From positions 1 through 19,209 of the forward strand of contig DASQDR010000248.1 of the NCBI GenBank assembly GCA_035634055.1: 19,209 nucleotides of DNA, read 5' to 3'. Positions 1-6,888 of the stretch are shown piece after piece. The position numbers were made by a program, and so were the translations under genes. Each line of letters opens with the position of its first letter. Within the stretch, counting starts at the first letter, position 1. This stretch comes from JAICTV01 sp035634055 (GTDB lineage: Bacteria > Planctomycetota > Phycisphaerae > Tepidisphaerales > Tepidisphaeraceae). A model generated the notes under the pieces. That model did no database searches, was not told the origin of the DNA, and saw only the letters and a list, made by a program, of their open reading frames with translations.

Positions 1-491
1 AGGTGGTGGATCGACTCGATGCAGATGTCGGTGGCGCGGTGCTCGGTGAGGATGCCGCCGCGGTCGCGGGTCCAGAGTTCCCCCAGCCGCTCCAGCGCGC
101 CGCGCACCGCGCCGTCGAAGATGGCGGCGAGCGAGCGACCGGCGAGGTACCAGGAGACGATCAGCGCCCGGGCGAGGGCGCGGTCGCCGGCGGCGAGGGC
201 GCCGTAGAGACGCTCGTCATCGCTTTGGTCCGACGCCAGCGGCGCCCCGGGGTCACCCTCGCCCGCCTCGCGACCGGCGAGGGTGGGGCCCAGGCCCAGG
301 ATGTCCGGGCGGACGACCGGCAGGCCCATGTCGCGGATGAACCGCAGCGCCTCGGGCAGCTCGATCCGCCGGTGCCCCCCGGCCGTTCGCGACATGCGCA
401 CGCGGCCGCTGTCGATCCACCGGCGCATGGACGACTCGCTGGTGCCGATGGCATCCGCCAAGTCTTTCGGGGTCAGCAGCGTTTTGGCCAT
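1..491 (-). CDS. MerR-type HTH + cobalamin-binding-domain regulator (CarH-like), partial
   Basis: The reading frame opens at ATG 491 and runs off the left edge with no stop (163 codons visible). Residues about 5-50 form an excisionase/MerR-type winged helix (LTPKDLADAIGTSESSMRRW, then GGHRRI), the DNA-binding part. Residues about 95-163 look like the four-helix B12_binding_2 bundle: W140, nine residues, then E150-H151, the same W-x9-EH spacing as in the adenosylcobalamin photoreceptor CarH. The residue after the Trp is Thr, not the His that CarH uses as its light-state ligand. The Rossmann-type B12 domain with its DxHxxG motif would lie beyond the edge. Family knowledge: such proteins repress carotenoid, photolyase or B12-linked genes as tetramers. 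Either a light sensor or a light-independent B12 sensor is possible. The frame was read directly from the sequence; the plus-strand ORF covering the same bases is its antisense shadow. Confidence 0.8.
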   Translation of the reverse strand, partial: MAKTLLTPKDLADAIGTSESSMRRWIDSGRVRMSRTAGGHRRIELPEALRFIRDMGLPVVRPDILGLGPTLAGREAGEGDPGAPLASDQSDDERLYGALAAGDRALARALIVSWYLAGRSLAAIFDGAVRGALERLGELWTRDRGGILTEHRATDICIESIHH

Positions 492-518
492 TCGCGGTGT
501 GAGAGCTAACGTCGGGCC

Positions 519-547
519 ATAGTAGGGCTTACGCACCGGCTGGAGAA
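519..547 (-). promoter_or_regulatory. candidate promoter of the CarH-like gene
   Basis: On the minus strand TTCTCC (547-542), a 17-bp spacer and TACTAT (524-519) precede the ATG at 491 by 27 nt. The -10 box is good and the -35 box weak, which would suit an activated or autoregulated gene. No clear Shine-Dalgarno sequence precedes the ATG. Confidence 0.4.
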
Positions 548-628
548 GGCGCTGCCCCGCAGCTCGGCAAGATTCAGCCGCTTTGCCCACGTGCGCCATC
601 AGGGAATCCTACCACGGAAATGAAAGGA

Positions 629-657
629 TTGGCAGAAATTGAGGAAGCGGCTAATAT
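629..657 (+). promoter_or_regulatory. strong sigma70-like promoter of an orphan transcript
   Basis: TTGGCA (629-634), exactly 17 bp, then TAATAT (652-657). It lies in the most AT-rich part of the 492-1086 gap. No credible coding frame follows before the intrinsic terminator at 758-802, so the pair appears to delimit a small RNA. Confidence 0.65.
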
Positions 658-661
658 CGTC

Positions 662-802
662 ATCACATTCGCATGCCACTCTGCGACCGCGGCTTGCACG
701 GAGGTGCCCGCTGGTGCGGGAGGGGGCGGCGGCGGAACAGTTTCGGACTCCACCCCACGGCGGCGCTCGATCAACGGTTGATCGGTGCCGCCGTCTTTTT
801 TT
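662..802 (+). ncRNA. putative small RNA of about 140 nt
   Basis: The 5' end is inferred from the 629-657 promoter (A at 662 or 665) and the 3' end from the T-run of the 758-802 terminator. Local hairpins are visible: GCAC-GGAG-GTGC (696-707), with an SD-like GGAG in its loop, and CCCGC-TGGT-GCGGG (707-720), followed by G-rich and CCACCCC segments that could pair with each other. It does not resemble SRP RNA, 6S RNA, tmRNA or RNase P as far as can be judged by eye. A loop-exposed GGAG followed by a terminator hairpin would fit a trans-acting regulator, but the function is unknown. Expression has not been shown. Confidence 0.5.
758..802 (+). terminator. rho-independent terminator
   Basis: A long stem pairs 758-774 with 778-793 (CGGCGGC and CGATCAA arms around a small internal mismatch, CGG loop), followed at once by TCTTTTTTT. 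The T-run is on the plus-strand side only, so it stops plus-strand transcription. No plus-strand protein gene lies upstream of it in the window. Confidence 0.8.
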
Positions 803-1071
803 CATCTTGAAATGCAACTTCCTCGCCCGTTCACGCGCTGCCGCCGCGACAACCGCTAACAATCGCGGTCAGGGTGACGCAGGCCCAGCCGCAGCGGAGG
901 GCGCATCTGGAGAGGCTGGCCGGGTGCGGGAGTTGGTGGAGTTGCGGAGGGTCGCACGACCGGGCTTCGGCTGCGACGACCGAACGGTCGTGCCGCCTGC
1001 GCCCCTGACGCCGCTGTGAATCTGGGAGACATGGGTGTCGTGGCAAGCCCCGCGCGCGGCGTCAGGTGCGC
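803..1071. other. intergenic stretch with no gene seen
   Basis: Between the small-RNA terminator and the M50 promoter no coding frame stands out on either strand. The one visible element is a perfect 16-nt palindrome at 976-991 (ACGACCG-AA-CGGTCGT), a possible operator of unknown protein. Confidence 0.4.
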
Positions 1072-1077
1072 TACAAT
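1072..1077 (+). promoter_or_regulatory. -10 box of the M50 gene, leaderless arrangement
   Basis: TACAAT ends 9 nt before the ATG at 1087, so transcription should begin at or just before the start codon. No SD-like sequence and no convincing -35 box are present. Confidence 0.45.
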
Positions 1078-1086
1078 CCCCCGCCC

Positions 1087-2280
1087 ATGACCGCGACCGC
1101 ACCGCCCTACACCGCCCCGACCTTTCCCTGTCCCCGCTGCGGGCAGCCATTTACCCATGGCACGCTCGCCTGCCCGCGGTGCGGCGCGCTGGTCTACGCG
1201 CGGATGCTCAACGACCTGTCCGCCCGCGCGCAGCAGGAGGAGGCGGCGGGGAACCCGGTGCGGGCGGCGCTGATCTGGCGCGAGTGCCTTCCCCTGCTCC
1301 CGCCGGACTCCCAGCAGTACGCCATGATTACCCATCGCATTGGCGCGCTCACCACCGGCTTCGGCGGCGCGGGCGGCGGTGGCTTTGCGGGCGCGGACAT
1401 CGGCGGCGCTGGCGCTGGCTCCGCTGGCGCGGGCTTCGGGGGCGCGGGGGTCGGCGGCGCGGGTTTGGGCGGCGCGGGTTTGGGCGGCGCGATCGAAGGT
1501 GACCCCGCCCCCGTCGGCGCGATGGCCGCCCCGCGCCCGCCGGACGCCTGGCCGGTGGCGGTGGCCAAGACTGTCGGCTCGATGCTGCTCAGCATCGTGG
1601 TGTACGCCTGGCTCTTCAGCCATCCCGGCGACGCCAATTTTGGCGCCAAGTTCGCCGTCGGCTTCGTCCTGCTCATCCTGGTCCACGAGCTGGGGCACAG
1701 CTTCGCGATGCGGTACTACGGGCTGAGCGCCAGCCCGCCGATCTTCATCCCGTTCCTCGGTGCGGTCATCAACCTCCGGCAGATGCCGCGCAATGCCCTG
1801 GAGGAAGCGGTCGTCGGCATCGCCGGCCCGGTCACCGGCACGCTGGCGGCGGCGGCGACGTACGCGCTCTACCTGCGCACCGGCTCGATCCTGTTCCTGC
1901 GGCTGGCGGAGTTCGGGTTCTTCCTCAACCTGCTCAACCTGCTGCCCGTCCCGCCTCTGGACGGCGGGCGCGTGACGGCGGCGGTCAGCCCGAAAATCTG
2001 GATGCTCGGCATCGTCGGCGCCGTCGCGTGGCTGGTCTGGGACTTCGTCCGCTACCAGCAGTTCAACCCGATCCTGGTCCTGCTGCTGCTGTTCGCCTGG
2101 CCGCGCATCCGCCAGACGCTGCTGATGCGCGCCGCCGGCGGCGCTTACTACCGCATCGGCCGCCCGGCCAAGATCGTCATGGGCGCCGCCTACCTGCTGC
2201 TGGGACTCTCGCTGGCGGCGATGTACTTCGTCACCCGAATCGAGGCCCGCCACCTGCTCGGCGGCGGGATGCTGGACTGA
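1087..2280 (+). CDS. M50-family (site-2-protease-like) membrane metalloprotease with N-terminal zinc ribbon
   Basis: 397 residues from ATG 1087; an in-frame GTG at 1066 overlaps the TACAAT box and is less likely. Residues 15-32 hold a CPRC...CPRC zinc ribbon (C15, C18, C29, C32). A short helical segment follows, then a Gly/Ala-rich linker (about 91-136) built from GGAG units. The C-terminal two thirds is a multi-pass membrane protease: HELGH at 200-204 supplies two zinc ligands and the catalytic Glu, and NLLPVPPLDGG (284-294) is the second family motif with the Asp ligand. It should cleave within or next to the membrane; the substrate is unknown. Family members act in regulated proteolysis of anti-sigma factors or in general membrane turnover. 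It converges on the isomerase gene, separated by 24 bp. The zinc ribbon probably sits in the cytoplasm and may recruit substrate (inference). Confidence 0.88.
   Translation: MTATAPPYTAPTFPCPRCGQPFTHGTLACPRCGALVYARMLNDLSARAQQEEAAGNPVRAALIWRECLPLLPPDSQQYAMITHRIGALTTGFGGAGGGGFAGADIGGAGAGSAGAGFGGAGVGGAGLGGAGLGGAIEGDPAPVGAMAAPRPPDAWPVAVAKTVGSMLLSIVVYAWLFSHPGDANFGAKFAVGFVLLILVHELGHSFAMRYYGLSASPPIFIPFLGAVINLRQMPRNALEEAVVGIAGPVTGTLAAAATYALYLRTGSILFLRLAEFGFFLNLLNLLPVPPLDGGRVTAAVSPKIWMLGIVGAVAWLVWDFVRYQQFNPILVLLLLFAWPRIRQTLLMRAAGGAYYRIGRPAKIVMGAAYLLLGLSLAAMYFVTRIEARHLLGGGMLD
1453..1491 (+). repeat. 15-bp tandem repeat in the M50 linker
   Basis: Two perfect copies of GGCGGCGCGGGTTTG (1453-1467, 1468-1482) and a 9-bp partial third copy encode GGAGL units. 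In-frame copy-number change would alter linker length without breaking the protease. Confidence 0.85.
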
Positions 2281-2304
2281 CGCAAGGCCCCGCCGATGAG
2301 CGCT

Positions 2305-3150
2305 TCACGCCGCTGGCGGGGTGGCGGCGGTTTCCAGGGTTTGGATGGCCTGGCGGATATCTTCCATTCGCCGCGCGCCCGCCTCGCGCTCGATGACCAG
2401 CGGGCCGGTGTAGCCGGCGTCGGCCAACGCGCGGAGGAACTCGCGCGGCGGGACCTGGCCGGCGCCGAACGGCACCTCGGTGCCCCACGCGGCGCCGGGC
2501 GTGTCAGACAGCGTGGCGTCCTTCACGTGGACGTGGCCGATGTGCCGGCCCAGGACGCCGATGGCTTCAATCGGGTCGCCCGCGCCGTAGAGGATCATGT
2601 TGGCCGGGTCGAAGTTGACCTTCACGTTGTTGACCGACAAGTCGTTGAGGAACTGGAGCAGTTCGGGCGCGGTTTCCTGGCCCGTCTCCATGAGCAGCGT
2701 CAGGCCAAGCGATTTGAAGTCGCTCGCCACCTCGCCGAGCCGCTCGGCCATGCGGTCGTAATTGGGGTCGCTGGAGGGCGGGATGAAGCCGACGTGGGCG
2801 GAGATCTGCGTGATGCCCATCTCGACGGCGAGCTGACCGGCCGCTTTCGCCAACTGCCGGCGGAGGGGGAACGCCTTGTCGCTGACGAACCCGCCGGTCT
2901 TGCGGATGCTGGCGATGGTGGTGTAGTCCTCGTCGGGGTAGTTGATCATGCCGGCGGTGAAGGTCAGGCCGCTGTCGCGGAGCAGGCCGAGCTCCTGGTG
3001 CTTGCGCTTGTCATCGAGCTGCGCGAGCGGCCCGAGCGCGAGCTGCACGTGCTGGAGCCCCAGCTCGCCGACGCGCGCGATCAGGTCCTGCGTGCCTTTC
3101 GGGGCGAGCGACCAACTGCATACCCCGATGTCGTGTCCGGCGATGTTCAT
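2305..3150 (-). CDS. sugar phosphate isomerase/epimerase-like TIM barrel
   Basis: 281 residues of the xylose-isomerase-like / AP-endonuclease-2 barrel superfamily. The expected metal-binding acidic and His residues sit at the right strand ends: H119 (SAHVGF), E155 (METGQET), D181 (NFDPANM), H208 (GHVHVKD) and E254 (VIERE). These proteins isomerise or epimerise sugars, inositols or hydroxypyruvate with a divalent metal; the substrate cannot be read from the sequence. There is no signal peptide, so it is cytoplasmic. The ATG overlaps the stop of the upstream GT2 gene by ATGA (3147-3150), so translation is probably coupled. It is last in the minus-strand cluster. Its job may be supply of a sugar for the glycosyltransferases, but it could also be an unrelated passenger. 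Confidence 0.85.
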   Translation of the reverse strand: MNIAGHDIGVCSWSLAPKGTQDLIARVGELGLQHVQLALGPLAQLDDKRKHQELGLLRDSGLTFTAGMINYPDEDYTTIASIRKTGGFVSDKAFPLRRQLAKAAGQLAVEMGITQISAHVGFIPPSSDPNYDRMAERLGEVASDFKSLGLTLLMETGQETAPELLQFLNDLSVNNVKVNFDPANMILYGAGDPIEAIGVLGRHIGHVHVKDATLSDTPGAAWGTEVPFGAGQVPPREFLRALADAGYTGPLVIEREAGARRMEDIRQAIQTLETAATPPAA

Positions 3151-4016
3151 GGTTGTTGCGAGCCTTGTTGGGACGTCGTCGTCGTCGTCGTCGTCATGAT
3201 CGGCGTCGGGGCGACGCCGGCCGGGCCCGCCTGCGCCATCGTCGCTGCCGCCGCCGCTGCCGTCGCTCCGGCGATCGAGCCGTTGGGATGAACCTCCGAT
3301 GCCTCATAGCGGAGGTAGCGCTTCTTCATCCACCGCACGCCGAACAGGTCGGCGATGCCGACGAACGCCCGGTTGCGGAACCCGTACTTGGCCGTGCCGG
3401 CGAAGCGGTGGCTGTGCTTCACCGGCGTCTCGTGGACCGTCCCGCCGCGCATCTTCACCAGCGTCGGGAAGTACCGGTGCGCCCCGCGGAACAGCTTGAT
3501 CCCCTTGATCGCCTCGGCCCGGTAAATCTTGAGGCTGCTGGCGGAGTCGTTGACGGTCTCCTGCGTGATCCAGTTACGGATGCGGTTGGCCTGGCGGCTC
3601 TGCCACTTGCGGAACGGCGTGTCCTGCCGGTCCTTGCGCCAGCCGGTGATCATGTCCACCTTGTGCTCATCCAGCAGCCGGAGCAAGCGGGGAATTTCCT
3701 CGGGATCGTTTTGCAGGTCGGCGTCGATGGTGGCGATGACCTGCCCGCGGGCGGCGTTGAAGCCCGCCTCGAACGCCGCGGATTGCCCGCCGTTGCGCGC
3801 CATGCGGATCACGCGCAGCCACGGGAGCGTTTGCATCCCGTCGGCCAGGAGCCTTGGGGTCGAGTCGCTGCTGCCGTCATCGATGATCAGCACCTCGAAG
3901 GGTCGCCCGACCTTCTCCAGCGATGCGCCGACGCGCTGGAGCAACGTGGGGACGTTCTCCTCCTCGTTGTAGCAGGGGATGACCAGCGAGAGGTACGGCG
4001 CGACGGGATCGCTCAT
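3147..4016 (-). CDS. family 2 glycosyltransferase, DPM1/ArnC-like
   Basis: 289 residues. The GT-A fold is clear: SLVIPCYNEEENV (10-22), LIIDDGSSDST (43-53), ARNGGQSAAF (73-82) and DADLQNDPEE (98-107) with the metal-binding DxD, then ITGWRKDR (123-130). This layout is that of polyprenyl-phosphate mannose/glucose synthases, which move a sugar from a nucleotide sugar to a lipid phosphate on the cytoplasmic membrane face. The C-terminal transmembrane helices of some relatives are absent. Instead a basic segment (WMKKRYLRYE, about 229-238) is followed by an Ala-rich tail ending in seven Thr. ATG 4016 overlaps the PAP2 stop (ATGA, 4013-4016); the open frame extending further upstream is read-through of the PAP2 region, not protein. 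Coupled with PAP2 above and the isomerase below. Confidence 0.9.
   Translation of the reverse strand: MSDPVAPYLSLVIPCYNEEENVPTLLQRVGASLEKVGRPFEVLIIDDGSSDSTPRLLADGMQTLPWLRVIRMARNGGQSAAFEAGFNAARGQVIATIDADLQNDPEEIPRLLRLLDEHKVDMITGWRKDRQDTPFRKWQSRQANRIRNWITQETVNDSASSLKIYRAEAIKGIKLFRGAHRYFPTLVKMRGGTVHETPVKHSHRFAGTAKYGFRNRAFVGIADLFGVRWMKKRYLRYEASEVHPNGSIAGATAAAAAATMAQAGPAGVAPTPIMTTTTTTTSQQGSQQP
3175..3195. repeat. (GTC)7 trinucleotide repeat
   Basis: Seven perfect GTC units, read on the minus strand as ACG, encode the seven-Thr run at the very C-terminus of the GT2. It is an in-frame microsatellite, so slippage by whole units would only change tail length. Confidence 0.9.
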
Positions 4017-4768
4017 GGCACGGACGACTCGTTGACGGTGGCTCGGCGCATCGCGGTTTCGCTCGCAGGCGCGGCTTCGCTGGCGCCCGATGGCCGCGGT
4101 CCCACGGACCGGCGGTCTTCCTCTTCCCTGAAGAACAACCTGGTCACGGCCCAATGGATCAAGTGGACCCCGCCGACCCCCAGCGCGGCGGCGGCGACGC
4201 AGTCGCTGAGCCAGTGGGCGTTCTCGGCGACCCGCTCGGCGGCGACCGCCGACGCCAGCGCGTACCCGCCCCAGCGCCAGGGCGACCGCGGCCATAACAT
4301 AGCCAACGCGGCGGCGGTCGCAAACGCCAACGCCGCGTGCCCGGACGGAAAGCAGAGGTTTTTGCCGACCAGCAGCCCGGCGATTCCGCCTCGAAACGGG
4401 CTGAGCACGAACGGCGCCGCCAGCGGCTCGCCGGTTAAATCGTAGACCGCCAGCTTGAAGGGCCTCGTCCGCCCCGCCACCCACTTCAGTAGCCCGTTGA
4501 TGCCGCTGACGATCGTCGCCAGCAGCAGGAACCCGCCCGCGCGCCAGCGCAGCGGGTGGAGAAACATCACCGCGAGCGCCACCGCTAAGGTGAAGATGAA
4601 CGAGCCCGGCGACTTGATGATCTCGCCGACGAGCCTGTGCGACGCCATCCATTGCTGAAGGCCCGAGTCGCGCACCCAGTGCGCGACGCGCAGGTCCAGC
4701 AGCGCCGCGCAGGCGATGGCGGCGAGCCACGCCAGCGCGGAGAAGATGAGTGAGCGGCGGGAGGACAT
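4013..4768 (-). CDS. PAP2-family phosphatase, probably polyprenyl-pyrophosphate recycling
   Basis: 251 residues with several membrane helices. All three phosphatase motifs are present in order: K95-x6-R102-P103 (KWVAGRTRP), S142-G143-H144 (PSGH) and R179-x5-H185-x3-D189 (RVAENAHWLSD). H185 would be the nucleophile and H144 the acid. Family members dephosphorylate undecaprenyl pyrophosphate, phosphatidylglycerophosphate or related lipids at the outer membrane face. Its position between a GT39 and a polyprenyl-phosphate GT2 favours lipid-carrier recycling. The C-terminal 40 residues are polar and Arg/Ser/Ala-rich, probably cytosolic. ATG 4768 is preceded by no clear SD sequence; a GC-rich double hairpin lies in the 84 bp between it and the GT39 gene. 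Confidence 0.9.
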   Translation of the reverse strand: MSSRRSLIFSALAWLAAIACAALLDLRVAHWVRDSGLQQWMASHRLVGEIIKSPGSFIFTLAVALAVMFLHPLRWRAGGFLLLATIVSGINGLLKWVAGRTRPFKLAVYDLTGEPLAAPFVLSPFRGGIAGLLVGKNLCFPSGHAALAFATAAALAMLWPRSPWRWGGYALASAVAAERVAENAHWLSDCVAAAALGVGGVHLIHWAVTRLFFREEEDRRSVGPRPSGASEAAPASETAMRRATVNESSVP

Positions 4769-4803
4769 TTAATGAGCGGCTCTGCGGGAAAGTGCATGTC
4801 CGA

Positions 4804-4840
4804 CACGGGCCGGCGGCCCGTGCCACGCGATGGCCGCGTG
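4804..4840. repeat. REP-like double hairpin inside the glycosylation cluster
   Basis: Two adjoining perfect stems: CACGGGCC-GGC-GGCCCGTG (4804-4822), then CACGCG-ATGGC-CGCGTG (4824-4840). It sits between GT39 and PAP2, has no T-run, and so looks like an mRNA-stability or REP-type element rather than a terminator. Confidence 0.55.
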
Positions 4841-4852
4841 CCCCGCTGTCTC

Positions 4853-6826
4853 TTAATAATCCCCCGGCCCGCTCGGGCGGGTCATTCCTTTGAAGCCGGT
4901 GCACCGCCAGGTCTTAAACGTCTTGACGGTCGTGCCGCGCACGATCACCGGCACCTCGGGGAGCGGCTCGACCTTATCGAACGCCTTGAGGATATCCGGC
5001 GGGATGGCGCCGCCCTTGCCGACGTAGACGGCGTTGCGGCCCTTCAGCTCTGGCGCGTCCAGCCGGCGGTCGGGCCACATGTCGTACTGCGTGAAACGCT
5101 TGGCGTCGGCGTACCACGAGCCGGCGTAGAAGGTCTTCGGTTGGCCCTCCACGTAAAACGCGGTCTCGGCGGTCTGCATGTAGTCGTCGTTCAGGACGAA
5201 CGCGCCCGGCCCGAGCGTGCGGAGCTGGCGCGTCACGTGGTCGCCCAGCAGCCGCCAGCCGCGCAGGCGCATCAGCACGTCCACCTTCGCGGGGCTCAGG
5301 TTCGTGCGCAGCACCGCGTTGACGCCGCGGACGAGCGGGAACAGGCGGGCGCTGTCGTGGGCGATGGGGATGGTGATCAGCCCGAGCAGCACCGTCCCCC
5401 AGAACCACGCCCGCCAGGGTCGCCACAGCTCCGCCGAGCGCAGGCGCGTGCCGAGGTAGTAGGCGGTCACGATCATCAGCGTGAAGTACGCCGGCGCCGG
5501 CCAGTTCACCTGCACCTTGGCGAACAGGCTGGTGACCAGGGTGAAGCCGAAGAAGGTGAGGCCGATCCAGACGAGGAAGCGGAGCTTGCGGCGGTACGGG
5601 TCCTCGAGCCAGACGGGCGGCGCGGCCGCAGCGCTGGCCGATGCTTCGACCGGGTGCTGTAGCGGGGCGCCGTTGCTCAGCGCCGCGCCGTTGGTCGGCG
5701 CTGCGGCGGACGGGGCAGGCGCGCCCGCGTCCGTCGTCGCGGCGGCATCGTGATGTGCTGGAGGGGGCTCCGTCGCCGTCGCCGCCCCGGCCGTCCCGGC
5801 CGCGGCCGTCGCCGCGGGAGCCGCGGCGGCCGCGCGGATCGGGCGCTTGCGGACGGCGTAAAGCACCGCCGCCGCCATCATCACCGCCAGCACCGGGCCG
5901 ATGACGGCGACCTGCGAGCCGATGAACTCCAGCGCGTTGCCCCGCGTCAGCCCCCCGCCGCTGGCGCCCGTCTGCTTGGCCACGTGGCGGAACGACACCC
6001 ACCGGTGCGACGCGTTCCACGCGATCACCGGGATCGTCGCCAGCAGCGAGACGCCCAGCGCCACGTAAGGCCCCGGCTCCCGCAGCCGCTTGCGGCTGGG
6101 CGCATCGGCAAGCAGGAACGCGAACAGCCCGGCGAACCAGAGCATCGCGGCGTACTTGGCCAGAAATCCCACGCCGATCGCCAGCCCGATGAGCGGCCAG
6201 GCGCGCTTGTGAGCGTCGAAGATCGCGCCGGCGGCGAAGTACGTCGCCAGCGCCCAGCAGAAGAACATCGGCGGGTCGATGGTCATCAGCACGCTGCCGG
6301 CGACGAACATCGGGACGATGTGGTTGAGCAGCACCGCCCCCAGCGCCAGCCGCTCGCTGCCGAACAGGCGGCGGGTGAGGAAGTAGGTGACCAGCGACGT
6401 GCCGACGCCAAAGGCGACGGCCGGGTAGCGCACGCCCGGCATGGTGTCGCCGAAGATCGCGCAACTGGCGCGGATGATGTAGGCGACCAGCGGGCCCTTG
6501 GAGTAGTAGCTCCAGTCGAGGGCGCGCGACCAGTCCCAGTACTGCGCTTCGTCGCCGGACAGGTCGATCGGGCAGTCGTGCTTCAGGTAATTGACGTGCC
6601 CGTAGACGTCGAGCAGGAGCACCGCCACCAGGATCATGCGGCAGCGCTGCGGGGTGAGCCAGGTGAGGTTCCAGGCGGGCGCGGCGCGCCCCGCGGCCGG
6701 GGGCGGCGCGAGCGGCGGCAACGGCCCCCCCGCCAGGGGTCCGCCCGCCGACGGCCCCGACTCCGGTGGCGAAGCGGCGGCGGCGGCGGCGGGTTGAACG
6801 TCGGGTACGGCCGTCACGGCCGGCAT
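4853..6826 (-). CDS. GT39/ArnT-like membrane glycosyltransferase
   Basis: 657 residues from ATG 6826; an in-frame GTG at 6859 would add 11. After a Pro/Ala/Gly-rich cytosolic N-terminus of about 55 residues comes a hydrophobic helix and the family signature IDLSGDEAQYWDWSRALDW (about 87-105), whose Asp-Glu pair lies in the first periplasmic loop and is needed for catalysis. Many membrane helices follow. Around residues 331-404 there is an inserted Ala/Pro/Thr-rich low-complexity segment between helices. The roughly 170-residue C-terminal soluble part (FVLNDDYMQTAETAFYVEG and on) is the periplasmic domain. Such enzymes move a sugar from a polyprenyl-phosphate donor to lipid A, protein or another envelope acceptor. 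It heads the cluster with PAP2 and the donor-making GT2. It is divergent from the molybdoenzyme gene with only about 62 bp between them. Confidence 0.88.
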   Translation of the reverse strand: MPAVTAVPDVQPAAAAAASPPESGPSAGGPLAGGPLPPLAPPPAAGRAAPAWNLTWLTPQRCRMILVAVLLLDVYGHVNYLKHDCPIDLSGDEAQYWDWSRALDWSYYSKGPLVAYIIRASCAIFGDTMPGVRYPAVAFGVGTSLVTYFLTRRLFGSERLALGAVLLNHIVPMFVAGSVLMTIDPPMFFCWALATYFAAGAIFDAHKRAWPLIGLAIGVGFLAKYAAMLWFAGLFAFLLADAPSRKRLREPGPYVALGVSLLATIPVIAWNASHRWVSFRHVAKQTGASGGGLTRGNALEFIGSQVAVIGPVLAVMMAAAVLYAVRKRPIRAAAAAPAATAAAGTAGAATATEPPPAHHDAAATTDAGAPAPSAAAPTNGAALSNGAPLQHPVEASASAAAAPPVWLEDPYRRKLRFLVWIGLTFFGFTLVTSLFAKVQVNWPAPAYFTLMIVTAYYLGTRLRSAELWRPWRAWFWGTVLLGLITIPIAHDSARLFPLVRGVNAVLRTNLSPAKVDVLMRLRGWRLLGDHVTRQLRTLGPGAFVLNDDYMQTAETAFYVEGQPKTFYAGSWYADAKRFTQYDMWPDRRLDAPELKGRNAVYVGKGGAIPPDILKAFDKVEPLPEVPVIVRGTTVKTFKTWRCTGFKGMTRPSGPGDY

Positions 6827-6864
6827 TGTAGGGAGCGGGCCGCGCGGGCCATAGGGCACCGGCC

Positions 6865-6880
6865 TATCATCGCCGCGGAG
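6865..6880 (+). promoter_or_regulatory. -10 box and SD of the molybdoenzyme gene
   Basis: TATCAT (6865-6870) followed by GGAG (6877-6880) eight bases before ATG 6889. No convincing -35 box can be seen in the short divergent gap shared with the GT39 gene. Confidence 0.35.
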
Positions 6881-6888
6881 CCTCCACC

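Noticed and set aside
856..2253. 465-codon open frame on the minus strand opposite the M50 gene
   Set aside because: Arg/Ala/Asp/Gln-rich composition typical of antisense frames in GC-rich DNA, no domain, and the plus-strand frame has clear HELGH and LDGG motifs.
6825..6830. TACAAT as promoter of the GT39 gene
   Set aside because: It overlaps the ATG, so it only works if translation starts at GTG 6817; kept as a remark, not a feature.
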